Assembly (NCBI RefSeq): GCF_900102625.1
Contig: NZ_FMZC01000004.1
Span: 62,001-126,000 of the forward strand
Direction of reading: 5' to 3'
Length of the DNA: 64,000 bases
Source: Paracidovorax valerianellae
GTDB taxonomy: Bacteria; Pseudomonadota; Gammaproteobacteria; Burkholderiales; Burkholderiaceae_C
The translations under genes were made by a program, and so were the position numbers. Position 1 is the stretch's first letter, and each line of letters begins with the position of its first letter. Shown piece by piece: positions 35,446-45,210 of the stretch. Under the pieces are notes generated by a model, which was given only the letters and a program-made list of their open reading frames with translations, did not search any database and was not told where the DNA came from.

Positions 35446-38400
35446 TTAGTTCGGCGCTTGCCGCAGAAACCGTTCGAGCACGTCCGCCGGCAGGGGGCGG
35501 CTGAAAAAGTAGCCTTGGTACAGCTGGCAGCCCGCCTGCGCGAGGCGGTTGCGCTGTGCGCCGGTCTCGACGCCTTCGGCGATCACGTCCAGGCCGAGGC
35601 TGCGCGAAAGCGCAATGATGGTGTCAACGATCGCCGCGTCGTTGGGATCGCTGAGCAGATCGCGTACGAAGCTCTGGTCGATCTTGAGCTGGTCCAACGG
35701 CATGCGCTTGAGGTAGCTCAGGGAGGAATAGCCGGTGCCGAAGTCGTCCAGCGAGAAACCCACGCCGTGGGCGCGCAGGGCGGACATCGTGGCGATGGTC
35801 GTTTCCATGTCTTCCACGAAGAGGCTTTCGGTCAGCTCCAGCTTGAGCTGGTCGGCCGGCGCGCCGGTGAACACCAGGGCCCGCACCACGTCGTCCACGA
35901 ACCCGGCATGGTGGAACTGGCGCGAGCTCACGTTCACCGCCATGGTGAGGTGGGACAGCGATGGTTCGTCCTGCCAGCTGGCCAGCAGGGTGCAGGCGGT
36001 GTGCAACACCCAGCGGCCCAGGGCCAGCACCAGGCCGGTTTCCTCGGCCAGCGGGATGAAGTCGCTTGGCGGCACCATGCCGCGCTTGGGGTGGGGCCAG
36101 CGCACCAGCGCTTCCACGCCGACCACGCGGTTCAGCGTGTCCACCTGCGGCTGGTAGTGCAGCAGGAACTCTTCCTTGGCGAGCGCGGCGCGCAGGTCGT
36201 CTTCCAGCTCGGCCCTGGCCGTCACCACGGCCTGCATGCCGGGGTCGAAAAACCGCAGCGTGTTGCGCCCGGCGGTCTTGGCCTGGTACATGGCCAGGTC
36301 CGCCTGCTTGAGCAGTTCGCCCACGGTGGACTGGCCGTCGGTGAAAGGCGCCACGCCGATGCTGGGCGTGCTGCGGTATTGGTAGCCTTCCAGGGCATAG
36401 GGGGCGCTCAGCACCGAAAGGATCTTCTCACCCACCACCCGTGCGCTCAGGGCCAGCTCGTCGGGCCGGGGGCTGAGCGCCTCGATCATCACCACGAATT
36501 CGTCCCCGCCCAGCCGGGCCACCGTGTCCACGGTGCGCACGCAGGTGTTCAGGCGCTGCGCCACCTGCTGCAGCAGCAGGTCGCCCTTGTCGTGGCCGAG
36601 CGTGTCGTTCAGCGTCTTGAAGTTGTCCAGGTCGATGAACAGCAGCGCCCCGCCCTGCCGGCGCCGCTGGGCCGTGGCCAGCGCCTGGTGCATGCGGTCC
36701 ATGAGCAGCATGCGGTTGGGCAGGCCGGTGAGCGAGTCGAAGAACGCCAGGCGCTGGATCTCGCGCTCGGTGGCCTTGCGGTGTCCGATGTCGGTGTGGA
36801 TGGCCAGGATGGATTCGGCCTGGCCGCTTTCGTCGCGCACCAGGGTCCAGCGGCCTTCCACGTCGATCGCATGCCCGTCCTGGTGGAACTGCACGATCTC
36901 GCCCGTCCACTCGCCCTGCTCCAGCGTCGTCTCGGTGGCGCGCAGGAATTCGGCGGCGTTCTGGTAGAGCAGCATGTCGATGGTGCGGCCCAGCACCTGT
37001 TCCTGCGACCAGCCGTACATGCGCTCCGCGCCCTGGTTCCAGAAGGTGATGCGGTGCTCCAGGTCGCGCACGATGATCGCGTCGCGGGCCTTGTCCAGCA
37101 GCGAGGCCTGGCGCCGGATGTGCGCGTCCGAGGCCTGGCGGGCCATTTCGGCCGTGGCGCGGGCCGCGAAGATGCGCAAGGTCGAGGAAACCAGGGCCGG
37201 CCGCTCCAGCGGTTCGCGAAAGATCACGAAGATCAGCCCGATCGGCCGCCCTTCGGCATCGCGCAACTGCTGGCCCACGTAGCTCTGCGCTCCCAGCGCC
37301 GCGATGGGCGAGCGCGGGTACATCTCGGAGACCCCCGTCGTGACGACGTATTCCGCCTCGGTCGCAAGCCGCAGGCTCGGCGTGCCTTCCAGCGAATATT
37401 CGGCATTGGGCTGAACGACGCCGTCCTGCACGCGCGACAGCGTGACCGCGCGAGGCGCCTGCCCCTCCACCGTCGGCAGCAGCCGCGTCACGCAGCCCGC
37501 CTGGGCCCCGAGGGCATCGGCCATGTTGCTCGCCAGCTGCTTGAAGAATTCGGTTCCGGTGCTGGCCGAGATGGCCGCGGCCGCCTTGAGCACCACGCTT
37601 TGCAGCCGCTGCTGGTCCTGGCGGGTGCGCAGGCTTTCGATGCCGAAGGCGAGGTCGTTGGCCAGTTGCTGCAGCAACTCGGTTTCTTCGGCGCCGATCT
37701 CCAGCACATGCGGCGGGTAGAGGTACAGCAGGCCGAAAGAGCGCTCGGCATTGCGCAGCGGCAGGCTGATCACCGAGTGAAGGCCCTGGCGCAGCATGCG
37801 CTCGGCCCAGAGGGTGAACAGCGGGTCGAGCCGGATGTCGCGCACGATCACCGGGCGGCCGCTGCGCACCGCCAGCCCGGCCGGCCCTTGGCCACCCGGC
37901 TGGTCGGCCGACCAGCTCAGGTGCATTCTTTCGACATAGCGTTCGCTGTTGTGTCCGCCCCAGGCCACGGGCTCGATGCTCTGGCGCGCGTCGTCACGCA
38001 CCATCCCGACCCAGGCCATGCGGTAGCCGCCCACGTCGGTGGCGATGCGGCACACCTCGCGCAGCAGGTCGGCCTCGGAGGTGGCGCGTACCAACGATTC
38101 GTTGCAGGCCGCCAACAGCCGCTGGATGCTGCCCACGCGCGCCAGTTCGCGCTCCACGCGCATGCGCTGGGTGACGTCGGTGGCCAGCACCTGCCGCGCT
38201 GGCACGCCGTTGAATTCGATGCCGCCCGCATAGACCTCGGTGTCGATCACCGTGCCGTCCTTCTTGCGGTGCCGGCGGTGCACGCCGTCGCTGTGGGCAT
38301 CGGGGGCAATGACCCGCGCCTGCGCGGCGCGCTCTGCCCGCTCCTCTTCGGGCCAGAGGGAGGGCGTGGTCATGCACAGCAGTTCGGCTTCGCTGTACCC

Positions 38401-39948
38401 GTAATGGCGAACCATGGCCCGGTTGACGGCAAGGATGCGCAGCGTGCGCAGCTCATAGACCCACATGGGCTGGGGATGCGCGTCGAACAAAAGCCGGTAC
38501 TGCTGCTCGGACGCATGCAGCTGCGAGGCGTAGCGCCGCAACTGCACCACCGCGCCCAGCGATTCGGCCAGGATCTGCACGTGCGCCACGTGGCGCTGCG
38601 AAAACGAGCCCAGCGGGTCGCCGTTCACCTTGAGCATGCCCACCACCGCGTCGCCCGCCCGTACCGGCGCCGCGATGAAAGCCACCGGTCCCGGCTCGAA
38701 AATCGCGAGCGATGCGGTGGCCTGGGGAACGGCCGGCTGGCTGCACACCGTCTCTCCGGCATCGATGCGCAGCCACAGCTCGTACCCTTCGATCGCGCGC
38801 ACGTCGTTCACCGGAACCGCCCGCATGCCGATGCTCGCCTGCACGCGGGCCTGGTCGCCCTCGCGCATCACCACCATGGCGCCGCCGGCATCGGCCAGCT
38901 CCATCGCGGTGCGGGCCACGAGCTGGAGCACCTCGTCCATGGACAGTTCGAGCGATGAAATCTGTTGCTGCACGCGCACCAGTTCGGCGTGGGTGCGGGC
39001 CTCGTCCAGCGCCTGCAGCGCGCTGTCCTTTTGCGAACTGATGTCGGTCATGCCGCCCACCATTCGGATGGCGCGGCCCTCGGCGTTGCGGATCACGAAG
39101 CCGCGGTCCTGCACCCAGGCGTAGCTGCCGTCGTAGCGGCGAAAGCGGTATTCCTCGCTCCAGTGCTTGGCCGAACCTTCGATGGCGGCATGAATGCTTT
39201 CCAGCACCGCGTCGCTGTCTTCGGGGTGCAGGCGCAGCGTCCACGAGGTGCTGTCGTGCGGCAGCGTCTGCATGGGCACGCCGAACAGCGTCTGCATGCC
39301 CTCGTTCCACCACATGGAGTCGTCGTTCAGGTTCCAGTCCCAGATCGCATCGGCCGTGGCGCGCGCCACGAGGTTGAAGCGCTCGTCGCTGGCGGCCCGT
39401 TCGGTGGCCATGCGCGCCTGGTTGCGCTGGCTGCGGCGCAACTCCAGCAGGGCCACGGCCTGCCCGGCCACCGCGCGCAGCGATTCGAGCTGGGGCGGCT
39501 GCAGCGTGCCGGGTTTGGTGGACATCACCACCACGGCGCCCAGCACCCATTTTTCAGCCGTCACCAGCGGCATGCAGACCACGGAGCGCACCCGGGGGCC
39601 CGCAATGACCAGCGGGTGGCGGCGCAGCGAGGCATGCGCATGTGTGTCCGGCACCTGCACCACGCGGCCGTCCACCGCCAGGGCGCACAGCGGATGGGCC
39701 GAATCCAGCGATTGCAGTTCGATGCCGGTGCTGGCCTTGAACCATTCACGGCCCTGGTCGACGAAGCCGATCGCCGCCATGGGCATTCCGCAAAGGCGTG
39801 CCGCCAGGCGCGCCAGTTGGTCGAAGGCCTCTTCCGCCGGAGTGTCCAGGACAGCGCACGAGCGCAGCGCTTCCAGGCGTTTGCCCACGGGAGCGGCCTG
39901 CAGCGGCATGCTCAGAGGGCCCGTGGACCGGCAAGCGGCCGGTGGCAT
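35446..39948 (-). CDS. Multi-sensor GGDEF-EAL cyclic-di-GMP protein (GAF/PAS array)
   Basis: A 1500-residue soluble signalling protein with no membrane segments. Apparent order: GAF (~25-165), PAS (~190-310), GAF (~320-465), PAS (~475-590), GAF (~600-770), a further GAF-like domain (~780-935), PAS (~945-1060), GGDEF (~1065-1235) and EAL (~1245-1495). Both catalytic parts look intact: RLGGDEFVV near residue 1147, and EALVRW near 1279 with DDFGTGYSSLSYL. It could make or degrade c-di-GMP. The ATG at 39948 lacks a good ribosome site; the ATG at 39909 is an alternative. It is transcribed toward the origin-like region and ends 160 bp from it. Confidence 0.92.
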   Translation of the reverse strand: MPPAACRSTGPLSMPLQAAPVGKRLEALRSCAVLDTPAEEAFDQLARLAARLCGMPMAAIGFVDQGREWFKASTGIELQSLDSAHPLCALAVDGRVVQVPDTHAHASLRRHPLVIAGPRVRSVVCMPLVTAEKWVLGAVVVMSTKPGTLQPPQLESLRAVAGQAVALLELRRSQRNQARMATERAASDERFNLVARATADAIWDWNLNDDSMWWNEGMQTLFGVPMQTLPHDSTSWTLRLHPEDSDAVLESIHAAIEGSAKHWSEEYRFRRYDGSYAWVQDRGFVIRNAEGRAIRMVGGMTDISSQKDSALQALDEARTHAELVRVQQQISSLELSMDEVLQLVARTAMELADAGGAMVVMREGDQARVQASIGMRAVPVNDVRAIEGYELWLRIDAGETVCSQPAVPQATASLAIFEPGPVAFIAAPVRAGDAVVGMLKVNGDPLGSFSQRHVAHVQILAESLGAVVQLRRYASQLHASEQQYRLLFDAHPQPMWVYELRTLRILAVNRAMVRHYGYSEAELLCMTTPSLWPEEERAERAAQARVIAPDAHSDGVHRRHRKKDGTVIDTEVYAGGIEFNGVPARQVLATDVTQRMRVERELARVGSIQRLLAACNESLVRATSEADLLREVCRIATDVGGYRMAWVGMVRDDARQSIEPVAWGGHNSERYVERMHLSWSADQPGGQGPAGLAVRSGRPVIVRDIRLDPLFTLWAERMLRQGLHSVISLPLRNAERSFGLLYLYPPHVLEIGAEETELLQQLANDLAFGIESLRTRQDQQRLQSVVLKAAAAISASTGTEFFKQLASNMADALGAQAGCVTRLLPTVEGQAPRAVTLSRVQDGVVQPNAEYSLEGTPSLRLATEAEYVVTTGVSEMYPRSPIAALGAQSYVGQQLRDAEGRPIGLIFVIFREPLERPALVSSTLRIFAARATAEMARQASDAHIRRQASLLDKARDAIIVRDLEHRITFWNQGAERMYGWSQEQVLGRTIDMLLYQNAAEFLRATETTLEQGEWTGEIVQFHQDGHAIDVEGRWTLVRDESGQAESILAIHTDIGHRKATEREIQRLAFFDSLTGLPNRMLLMDRMHQALATAQRRRQGGALLFIDLDNFKTLNDTLGHDKGDLLLQQVAQRLNTCVRTVDTVARLGGDEFVVMIEALSPRPDELALSARVVGEKILSVLSAPYALEGYQYRSTPSIGVAPFTDGQSTVGELLKQADLAMYQAKTAGRNTLRFFDPGMQAVVTARAELEDDLRAALAKEEFLLHYQPQVDTLNRVVGVEALVRWPHPKRGMVPPSDFIPLAEETGLVLALGRWVLHTACTLLASWQDEPSLSHLTMAVNVSSRQFHHAGFVDDVVRALVFTGAPADQLKLELTESLFVEDMETTIATMSALRAHGVGFSLDDFGTGYSSLSYLKRMPLDQLKIDQSFVRDLLSDPNDAAIVDTIIALSRSLGLDVIAEGVETGAQRNRLAQAGCQLYQGYFFSRPLPADVLERFLRQAPN

Positions 39949-40034
39949 GGATCGGTTGGCGGCAACACCTGCATGGACATTCGAGGTCGAAAGGCTTCGG
40001 CGAAAAATGAATACAAATAGTAACGGGCAATGCT

Positions 40035-40059
40035 ACACCGGCACCGCCTAGGCCGGTGT
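40035..40059. terminator. GC-rich hairpin between aroG and the GGDEF-EAL gene
   Basis: ACACCGGC (40035-40042) pairs with GCCGGTGT (40052-40059) around a 9-nt loop, 24 bp after the aroG stop on the minus strand. It lacks a U-tract, so termination is only suggested. Confidence 0.4.
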
Positions 40060-40082
40060 TGCTTCCTGGCCTATCCCGTGGC

Positions 40083-41222
40083 CTATTCCCTGGCCTGGCT
40101 CGCCGCCTGCCGCGCTGCGCGCCGGGCCCGCACCGCTTGCGCCAGGCCCTCGAGCACCGGCACCGTCTGCGCCAGGCTGATGCAGGCATCGGTCACCGAC
40201 ACCCCGTGCGCCAGAGGCTGGCCGGCCACGATGTCCTGCCGGCCTTCCCGCAGATGGCTTTCGATCATGACGCCCATGATGCGAAGGTCGCCGCCTGCGA
40301 CCTGCCCCGCCACGTCGGCGGCCACGTCGATCTGCCGGCTGTGCTGCTTGCTGCTGTTGGCATGCGAGACGTCCACCATCACCTGCGCGCGCAGGCCAGC
40401 TGCCTGGAGCAGCTGGCAGGCGGCGTCCACCGACGGCGCGGCGTAGTTGGGCTGCTTGCCGCCGCGCAGGATCACGTGGCAGTCGTTGTTGCCCCGCGTC
40501 TCGAAGATCGCCGACTGGCCCATCTTGGTCATCCCCATGAACGCATGCGGTGCCTGCGCCGCCAGGATCGCATCGCTGGCCACCTTCACGCCGCCGTCGG
40601 TGCCGTTCTTGAAGCCCACCGGGCACGACAGGCCGCTGGCCAGTTGCCGGTGGCTCTGGCTTTCGGTCGTGCGCGCGCCGATGGCGCCCCAGCTCACCAG
40701 GTCGCTGATGAACTGCGGGCTGAGCAGGTCGAGAAATTCCGTGCCCACCGGCAGGCCCAGTGCCAGCACGTCCAGCAGCAGCGCGCGCGCCATTTCCAGC
40801 CCTTCGTTGATGGCGAAGCTGCCGTCCAGGTGCGGGTCGTTGATGTAACCCTTCCAGCCCACGGTGGTACGGGGCTTTTCGAAATACACGCGCATGACCA
40901 CAAGCAGGTCCTGCGCCATCGCATCGGCGTGTTCCTTGAGCTGGCGGGCGTATTCCATGGCCTGCCCATGGTCGTGGATAGAGCAGGGCCCCACCACCAC
41001 GACCAGCCGATCGTCCTGCCCGTGCAGCACCCGCGAGATCGCCGCGCGGCTGGTTTCGACGAGCTGCAGCGCGGCCGGGGGCGTGGGCAGCCACTCCTGC
41101 AGCAGCGCGGGCGTGATCAGCGGCCGCACGGCCTTGATGCGCGTGTCGTCGATGCGCGTCGTGTCGTGGGTGGAAAGCGGGGTGGCGGTGCGGTGCACGT
41201 GGGGGGTTGCGGTGGGCGTCAT
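40083..41222 (-). CDS. aroG: 3-deoxy-7-phosphoheptulonate synthase, class I (AroF/G/H type)
   Basis: A 379-residue DAHP synthase that condenses phosphoenolpyruvate and erythrose 4-phosphate, the first step of the shikimate pathway. Type I-alpha hallmarks are present: VGPCSIHD, RVYFEKPRTTVGWKGYINDP, GARTTESQSHRQLASG, GFKNGTDG, ILRGG and MVDVSHANSSKQ. They provide the metal-binding Cys, His and Asp and the PEP-binding residues. Residues 1-40 form the N-terminal extension that in this class binds the feedback inhibitor; which amino acid inhibits this one cannot be read. The gene stands alone. Confidence 0.93.
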   Translation of the reverse strand: MTPTATPHVHRTATPLSTHDTTRIDDTRIKAVRPLITPALLQEWLPTPPAALQLVETSRAAISRVLHGQDDRLVVVVGPCSIHDHGQAMEYARQLKEHADAMAQDLLVVMRVYFEKPRTTVGWKGYINDPHLDGSFAINEGLEMARALLLDVLALGLPVGTEFLDLLSPQFISDLVSWGAIGARTTESQSHRQLASGLSCPVGFKNGTDGGVKVASDAILAAQAPHAFMGMTKMGQSAIFETRGNNDCHVILRGGKQPNYAAPSVDAACQLLQAAGLRAQVMVDVSHANSSKQHSRQIDVAADVAGQVAGGDLRIMGVMIESHLREGRQDIVAGQPLAHGVSVTDACISLAQTVPVLEGLAQAVRARRAARQAASQARE

Positions 41223-41283
41223 GGCAGCGATTGTCGCGCGCGTGGGCCCGGCGCTTGCGCGCTCCTGGCGTGGGTCCGGAGCC

Positions 41284-41766
41284 TCAGGGCCGGCGAAACG
41301 CCGTCTTCTGGCGCGACCAGTAGCGGGAATCGAGCCGGTCCATCCGCACCTCGCCGCCGGTGGAAGGTGCGTGGACGAACCGGTTCTCGCCCACGTAGAT
41401 GCCGGCGTGGGTCGGCCGGCCCGAACCGAAGACCACCAGGTCGCCCGTGCGCAGTTCGCTGCCGTCCACCGGCTGCCCGAAGTCGTTCAGCTGCGCCACC
41501 GTGCGCGGCGGCGCGATGCCCGCGCGGCTCTTGTACACGTAGCCGATCAGTCCGCTGCAGTCGAATCCGCCTTCGGGCGTGTTGCCGCCGTAGCGGTAGG
41601 GCGTGCCCACCAGGCCCAGCGCATGGATGGCGATGTCGCTCGATTGGTCGGGCGACAGCTGCGAATACTGGACGCTGCCGCGCGAAGACCGGGGCTGGGG
41701 CGTGGTGCCGCAGCCGGCCAGCACCAGGGCTGTGGACAACAGGGCAAGGCAGAGGGAAGCGCGCAT
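41284..41766 (-). CDS. NlpC/P60 family lipoprotein (peptidoglycan endopeptidase)
   Basis: A 160-residue lipoprotein with lipobox LVLAGC (Cys19) and one NlpC/P60 domain. The catalytic Cys70 lies in GGFDCSGL, His120 in PTHAGIY and the third polar residue is probably His132. GTPYRYGGNTPEGGFDC is the typical active-site approach. It cleaves within the peptidoglycan stem peptide, as Spr/MepS does. The start ATG at 41766 begins the signal peptide; the upstream frame is a clcA shadow. It follows the ClC channel gene by 43 bp. Confidence 0.9.
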   Translation of the reverse strand: MRASLCLALLSTALVLAGCGTTPQPRSSRGSVQYSQLSPDQSSDIAIHALGLVGTPYRYGGNTPEGGFDCSGLIGYVYKSRAGIAPPRTVAQLNDFGQPVDGSELRTGDLVVFGSGRPTHAGIYVGENRFVHAPSTGGEVRMDRLDSRYWSRQKTAFRRP

Positions 41767-41809
41767 GCGCCGAGGGTAACGGATGTGCTGCAAAACCCTT
41801 CGCGAAGCC

Positions 41810-43168
41810 TCAGCGCGGTGGCGGTGCCGCCGGCTCTGCGGCAGGGGCGCGGTTCGCGGCCCCGACCTTGTCCAGCAGGTGCATGGCCAGCGTTTCGTAC
41901 AGGGGCCGCACCAGCATGCGCGACACCAGGCTGGCCAGCATGGCCGAGGCCATGAGGCTGAGCACCATTGCATGGCCGTCCACCATCTCCATCACGATGA
42001 TGAAGGCCGTCAAAGGCGCCTGCGTGACCGCCGCCAGGAAAGCCGCCATGCCCATGGCGATGAGTGCCGGTGCGATGTCGGGGCTGGCCAGCAGCGAAAC
42101 GTTGTGCCCCACGCCCGCGCCGATCGACAGCGCCGGCGCGAAGAAACCGCCCGGCACGCCGCACCATGCGGTGAGCCACGTGGCGATGAATTTCAGCGTG
42201 ACGTAGAACGCCGGAACATCGGCCTGCCCGGCCAGCATGTGCTTGACCGCTTCCGAGCCCGCGCCGAATGTGGCGCCGCCGGTGGCCAGGCCGATCACCG
42301 CGACCCCTAAACCACCCGCGGCGGCGAACCGCACGGGGAACCGGGCCCGCAGCTCGTTCAGCCGGCTGGGCGCATTGGTGAGCGAGGCCGTGATGAGCTT
42401 GGCGAACAAGCCGCCGAGAACGCCGCACACCAGTGCCACGCACAGGCCCGGCAGCAACGCGTCCCAGCCCAGCCGTGGCACGCGGATCACCCCGAAGTAG
42501 CTCAGATTGCCGAAGAACGACACGCCCATCAGCCCGGCCAGCACGATGGCCGCGATGATGAGCCCGCTGCTGCGCGACTCGAGCTTGCGCGACAGCTCTT
42601 CGATGGCGAACACCACGCCCGCCAGCGGCGCATTGAACGCCGCGGCAATCCCGGCGGCCCCGCCGGCCACCAGCAGCGCATGGCTGGTGATGCCCGAGCG
42701 CGGCCCGAGCCACCGCTGCGCGTGCTGCATCACGCCGGCCGCCACCTGTACCGACGGGCCTTCGCGCCCCATGGACAGCCCGGCCAGAAAGCCCGCGCTG
42801 CCCAGCACGATCTTGGCCAGCGACATGCGCAGCGAGACGAAGTAGCCGCGCTGGCTGGGCTGCAGCCCCGGCTCCAGCGCTGCCATCACCTGCGGAATGC
42901 CCGAGCCTGCGGCCCCCGGCATGAAACGGCGCGTGGCCCACACGATGCCCGCCGTGATGGCCGGGGTCCACAGCAGCACGGCCCAGCCGCCCTGCCAATG
43001 CAGCACTTGCTCGAAGCGCTCGAACGCCCATTCCGCCATGAGCGTGAAGGCCACCACGAAAAGCCCGGCCACGGCCGCGTAGGCCAGCACGATCGCACGC
43101 TCGACCCACCGCCAGCCGTCCGCGAACTCCTGCCGCAGGTTGTGAAGAAAATCGGGTTGGCGGTGCAT
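41810..43168 (-). CDS. ClC-family chloride channel/antiporter
   Basis: A 452-residue ClC protein. The three anion-pathway motifs are GSGIP (88-92), GREGP (134-138, with Glu136 as the gating residue) and GGFFAPAL near residue 335. The usual ~18 helix pattern fits, and there is no C-terminal CBS domain. Presence of the gating Glu favours Cl-/H+ exchange rather than a passive channel. The ATG at 43168 is preferred over a longer frame running into the ssb upstream region. Confidence 0.9.
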   Translation of the reverse strand: MHRQPDFLHNLRQEFADGWRWVERAIVLAYAAVAGLFVVAFTLMAEWAFERFEQVLHWQGGWAVLLWTPAITAGIVWATRRFMPGAAGSGIPQVMAALEPGLQPSQRGYFVSLRMSLAKIVLGSAGFLAGLSMGREGPSVQVAAGVMQHAQRWLGPRSGITSHALLVAGGAAGIAAAFNAPLAGVVFAIEELSRKLESRSSGLIIAAIVLAGLMGVSFFGNLSYFGVIRVPRLGWDALLPGLCVALVCGVLGGLFAKLITASLTNAPSRLNELRARFPVRFAAAGGLGVAVIGLATGGATFGAGSEAVKHMLAGQADVPAFYVTLKFIATWLTAWCGVPGGFFAPALSIGAGVGHNVSLLASPDIAPALIAMGMAAFLAAVTQAPLTAFIIVMEMVDGHAMVLSLMASAMLASLVSRMLVRPLYETLAMHLLDKVGAANRAPAAEPAAPPPR

Positions 43169-43369
43169 GGGCAGGAAGGCCGGGGCCGGCGTTGGGGCGT
43201 TGGAAAAGGCGTTTTTATTGTGGCATGGGCTTGGGCGCGGGGTGCTTCGCGCCCGGGGCGAATCGGGCACAATCGACGCCTCTCTTCGCAGCCTGTTTTT
43301 TACTTTTAAAGCAGATTGCGCAGGCCGTAGTGCCTTTCTTCCACCATTCTCTACAGGCCCTTACACACC

Positions 43370-43942
43370 ATGGCATCCGTCAACAAAGTCATCATCGTGG
43401 GCAATCTCGGGCGCGATCCCGAAATGCGCACGTTCCCCAGCGGCGATCAGGTCGCCAACGTCACCATCGCCACGACCGACCGCTGGCGCGACAAGAACAC
43501 CGGTGAGAACAAGGAATCCACCGAGTGGCACCGCATCGTCTTCAACGGCCGCCTGGCGGAAATCGTGGGTCAGTACCTGCGCAAAGGCTCGCAGGTCTAC
43601 GTGGAAGGCAGCTTGCGCACCCGCAAGTGGACCGACCAGGCCGGCGTGGAAAAATTCACCACTGAAATCCGGGCCGACAGCATGCAGATGCTGGGCAGCC
43701 GCCAGGGCATGGGCGGGGGCGGCCAAGGCGGTGGTGGGGGCTATGAAGACAGCGGCTACGGCGGTGGCGGCAACGATGGCGGCTACGACAACAGCGCTGC
43801 CCCTGCACCGGCACGCCGCCCTGCCCCGGCACCCGCCCAGCGGCCTCCAGCGCCGGCGCCCCGTCCGGCACCGGCACCTGCTGCCCAGGCCCCGCGTGCG
43901 GCTTCGGGCTTCGACGACATGGATGACGACATTCCGTTCTGA
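43370..43942 (+). CDS. ssb: Single-stranded DNA-binding protein
   Basis: A 190-residue SSB. The OB fold spans residues ~1-110 ([52 protein letters not shown]). A Gly-rich then Pro/Ala-rich flexible linker follows. The acidic tip DDMDDDIPF recruits DNA-repair and replication proteins. The linker is longer and more Pro-rich than in E. coli. It is followed by a clear terminator. Confidence 0.97.
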   Translation: MASVNKVIIVGNLGRDPEMRTFPSGDQVANVTIATTDRWRDKNTGENKESTEWHRIVFNGRLAEIVGQYLRKGSQVYVEGSLRTRKWTDQAGVEKFTTEIRADSMQMLGSRQGMGGGGQGGGGGYEDSGYGGGGNDGGYDNSAAPAPARRPAPAPAQRPPAPAPRPAPAPAAQAPRAASGFDDMDDDIPF

Positions 43943-43985
43943 AAGACCCAATGGCTAAAAGCCGCTTCGGCGGCTGACACCGCCC

Positions 43986-44018
43986 AAAGCCCGGCTTCGA
44001 AGGAAGACGGGCTTTTTT
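43986..44018 (+). terminator. Rho-independent terminator after ssb
   Basis: AAAGCCC (43986-43992) pairs with GGGCTTT (44009-44015) and is followed by TTTT. A UUCG-capped hairpin, AGCCGC-TTCG-GCGGCT (43960-43975), precedes it without a U-tract. Confidence 0.78.
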
Positions 44019-44045
44019 TCTGGGTGCATCCGCCACCCTGCGCGC

Positions 44046-44603
44046 TCAGGCGCCCACGGTCTCCACCAGCTTTTCATTGAACGCCGGAATGTCGTCGGGC
44101 TTGCGGCTGCTGACCCAGCGGCCCTCGACGTGCACGGTTTCGTCCACCCAGGTGGCGCCCGCGTTGCGCAGGTCGGTGGCGAGGCTGGGCCAGCTCGTCA
44201 GCGTCTTGCCGCGCACGAGGTCCGCGTCCACCAGCAGCCAGGCGCCATGGCAGATCACGGCGATGGGTTTGCCGGCCTGGTCGATGGCTTTCACGAAAGC
44301 CTGGGCCTTGGCCTCCGTGCGCAGGGCGTCGGCATTGACCACGCCGCCGGGCAGCAGCACGGCGTCGAACTGGGCGGGGTCGGCCTGGTCGAGCGTGCTG
44401 TCCACCGGGAAGGTGTCGGCCTTTTCGTCATGGTTGAAGCCCTGCACCTGGCCGGACTTCGGGGCGATGATCTGCGTGGTGAAGCCGGCGTCCTGCAGGG
44501 CCTGGCGCGGACCGGTCAGTTCGACCTGCTCGAAGCCGTCGGTCACGAGGATGGCCACTTTGCGGGCACCGGCGGATGGGGATTGCGTTGCGGAAGAGTT
44601 CAT
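44046..44603 (-). CDS. DJ-1/PfpI family protein (glutamine amidotransferase-like)
   Basis: A 185-residue DJ-1/PfpI-fold protein. The nucleophile elbow AVICHGAW places Cys118 next to His119, and a Glu at position 25 (DGFEQVE) completes the site. This fits the PfpI/YhbO subgroup of deglycase- or protease-type stress proteins. GGAG lies upstream of the ATG at 44603. It is a single gene, convergent with ssb. The exact activity within this family is uncertain. Confidence 0.9.
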   Translation of the reverse strand: MNSSATQSPSAGARKVAILVTDGFEQVELTGPRQALQDAGFTTQIIAPKSGQVQGFNHDEKADTFPVDSTLDQADPAQFDAVLLPGGVVNADALRTEAKAQAFVKAIDQAGKPIAVICHGAWLLVDADLVRGKTLTSWPSLATDLRNAGATWVDETVHVEGRWVSSRKPDDIPAFNEKLVETVGA

Positions 44604-44765
44604 GGGAAGGCTCCTTTTCGAAGCCCACCAATCTAGGGGCCGCGCCGGCGGCGGCGTGTCGGCCAAACGCCATCGCGGGGCAGGAAATCGGCCCACATCC
44701 GAAGGCTTCTCATTGCACTCCAAAGCCCCTGAGCCGCCGCGCGTGTCGGATGCCCGAGCCGTCGG

Positions 44766-45188
44766 TCAGTCGCGCCTGCGCCATCGCTCGATGCCCTCGA
44801 ACACGGCCATGCCCGCCAGCATCGCCGCAGCGAACAGCCAGGCGTCCGGTGCGCCCATGCCCAGCAGCACCAGGGCCGGGCCGGGGCACAGGCCCGCCAG
44901 TCCCCAGCCGATGCCGAACAGCACCCCGCCGCCGACCAGCCGCGCATCGATGCCCCGCGCAGTGGGCCACTGCAGCGGCGTGCCGCGCAGCGTGGTGCCC
45001 CGCCGGCGCGCCAGTGCGAAGGCCACCATGGCCACGCCCACCGCGCCGCCCATCACCAGCGCGAGCGAGGGGTCCCAGGGCCCGGCGATGTCCAGAAATC
45101 CCAGCACCTTGGCCGGGTCGGCCATGCCGGAGATGAGCAGTCCCAGCCCGAAGACCAGGCCAGCGCCGAATGCGATCACCAGAGACAT
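44766..45188 (-). CDS. YeeE/YedE family membrane protein, second half-unit
   Basis: A 140-residue membrane protein with four helices, one YeeE/YedE (TsuA-like) half. The Cys-containing motif GLCPGPALV near residue 107 and GLLISGMADPAKV near 16 are typical. The family imports thiosulfate or related sulfur compounds. GGAG lies before the ATG at 45188. It follows the other half-unit by 22 bp in the same operon, so the pair probably forms one transporter. Confidence 0.88.
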   Translation of the reverse strand: MSLVIAFGAGLVFGLGLLISGMADPAKVLGFLDIAGPWDPSLALVMGGAVGVAMVAFALARRRGTTLRGTPLQWPTARGIDARLVGGGVLFGIGWGLAGLCPGPALVLLGMGAPDAWLFAAAMLAGMAVFEGIERWRRRD

Positions 45189-45210
45189 GGACGTGCTCCT
45201 TTTCTTTGCG

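Noticed and set aside
35428-38958. Plus-strand frame of 1176 codons opposite the GGDEF-EAL gene
   Set aside because: His/Arg/Gln-rich composition typical of the antisense of a GC-rich gene; the minus strand encodes intact GAF, PAS, GGDEF and EAL domains.
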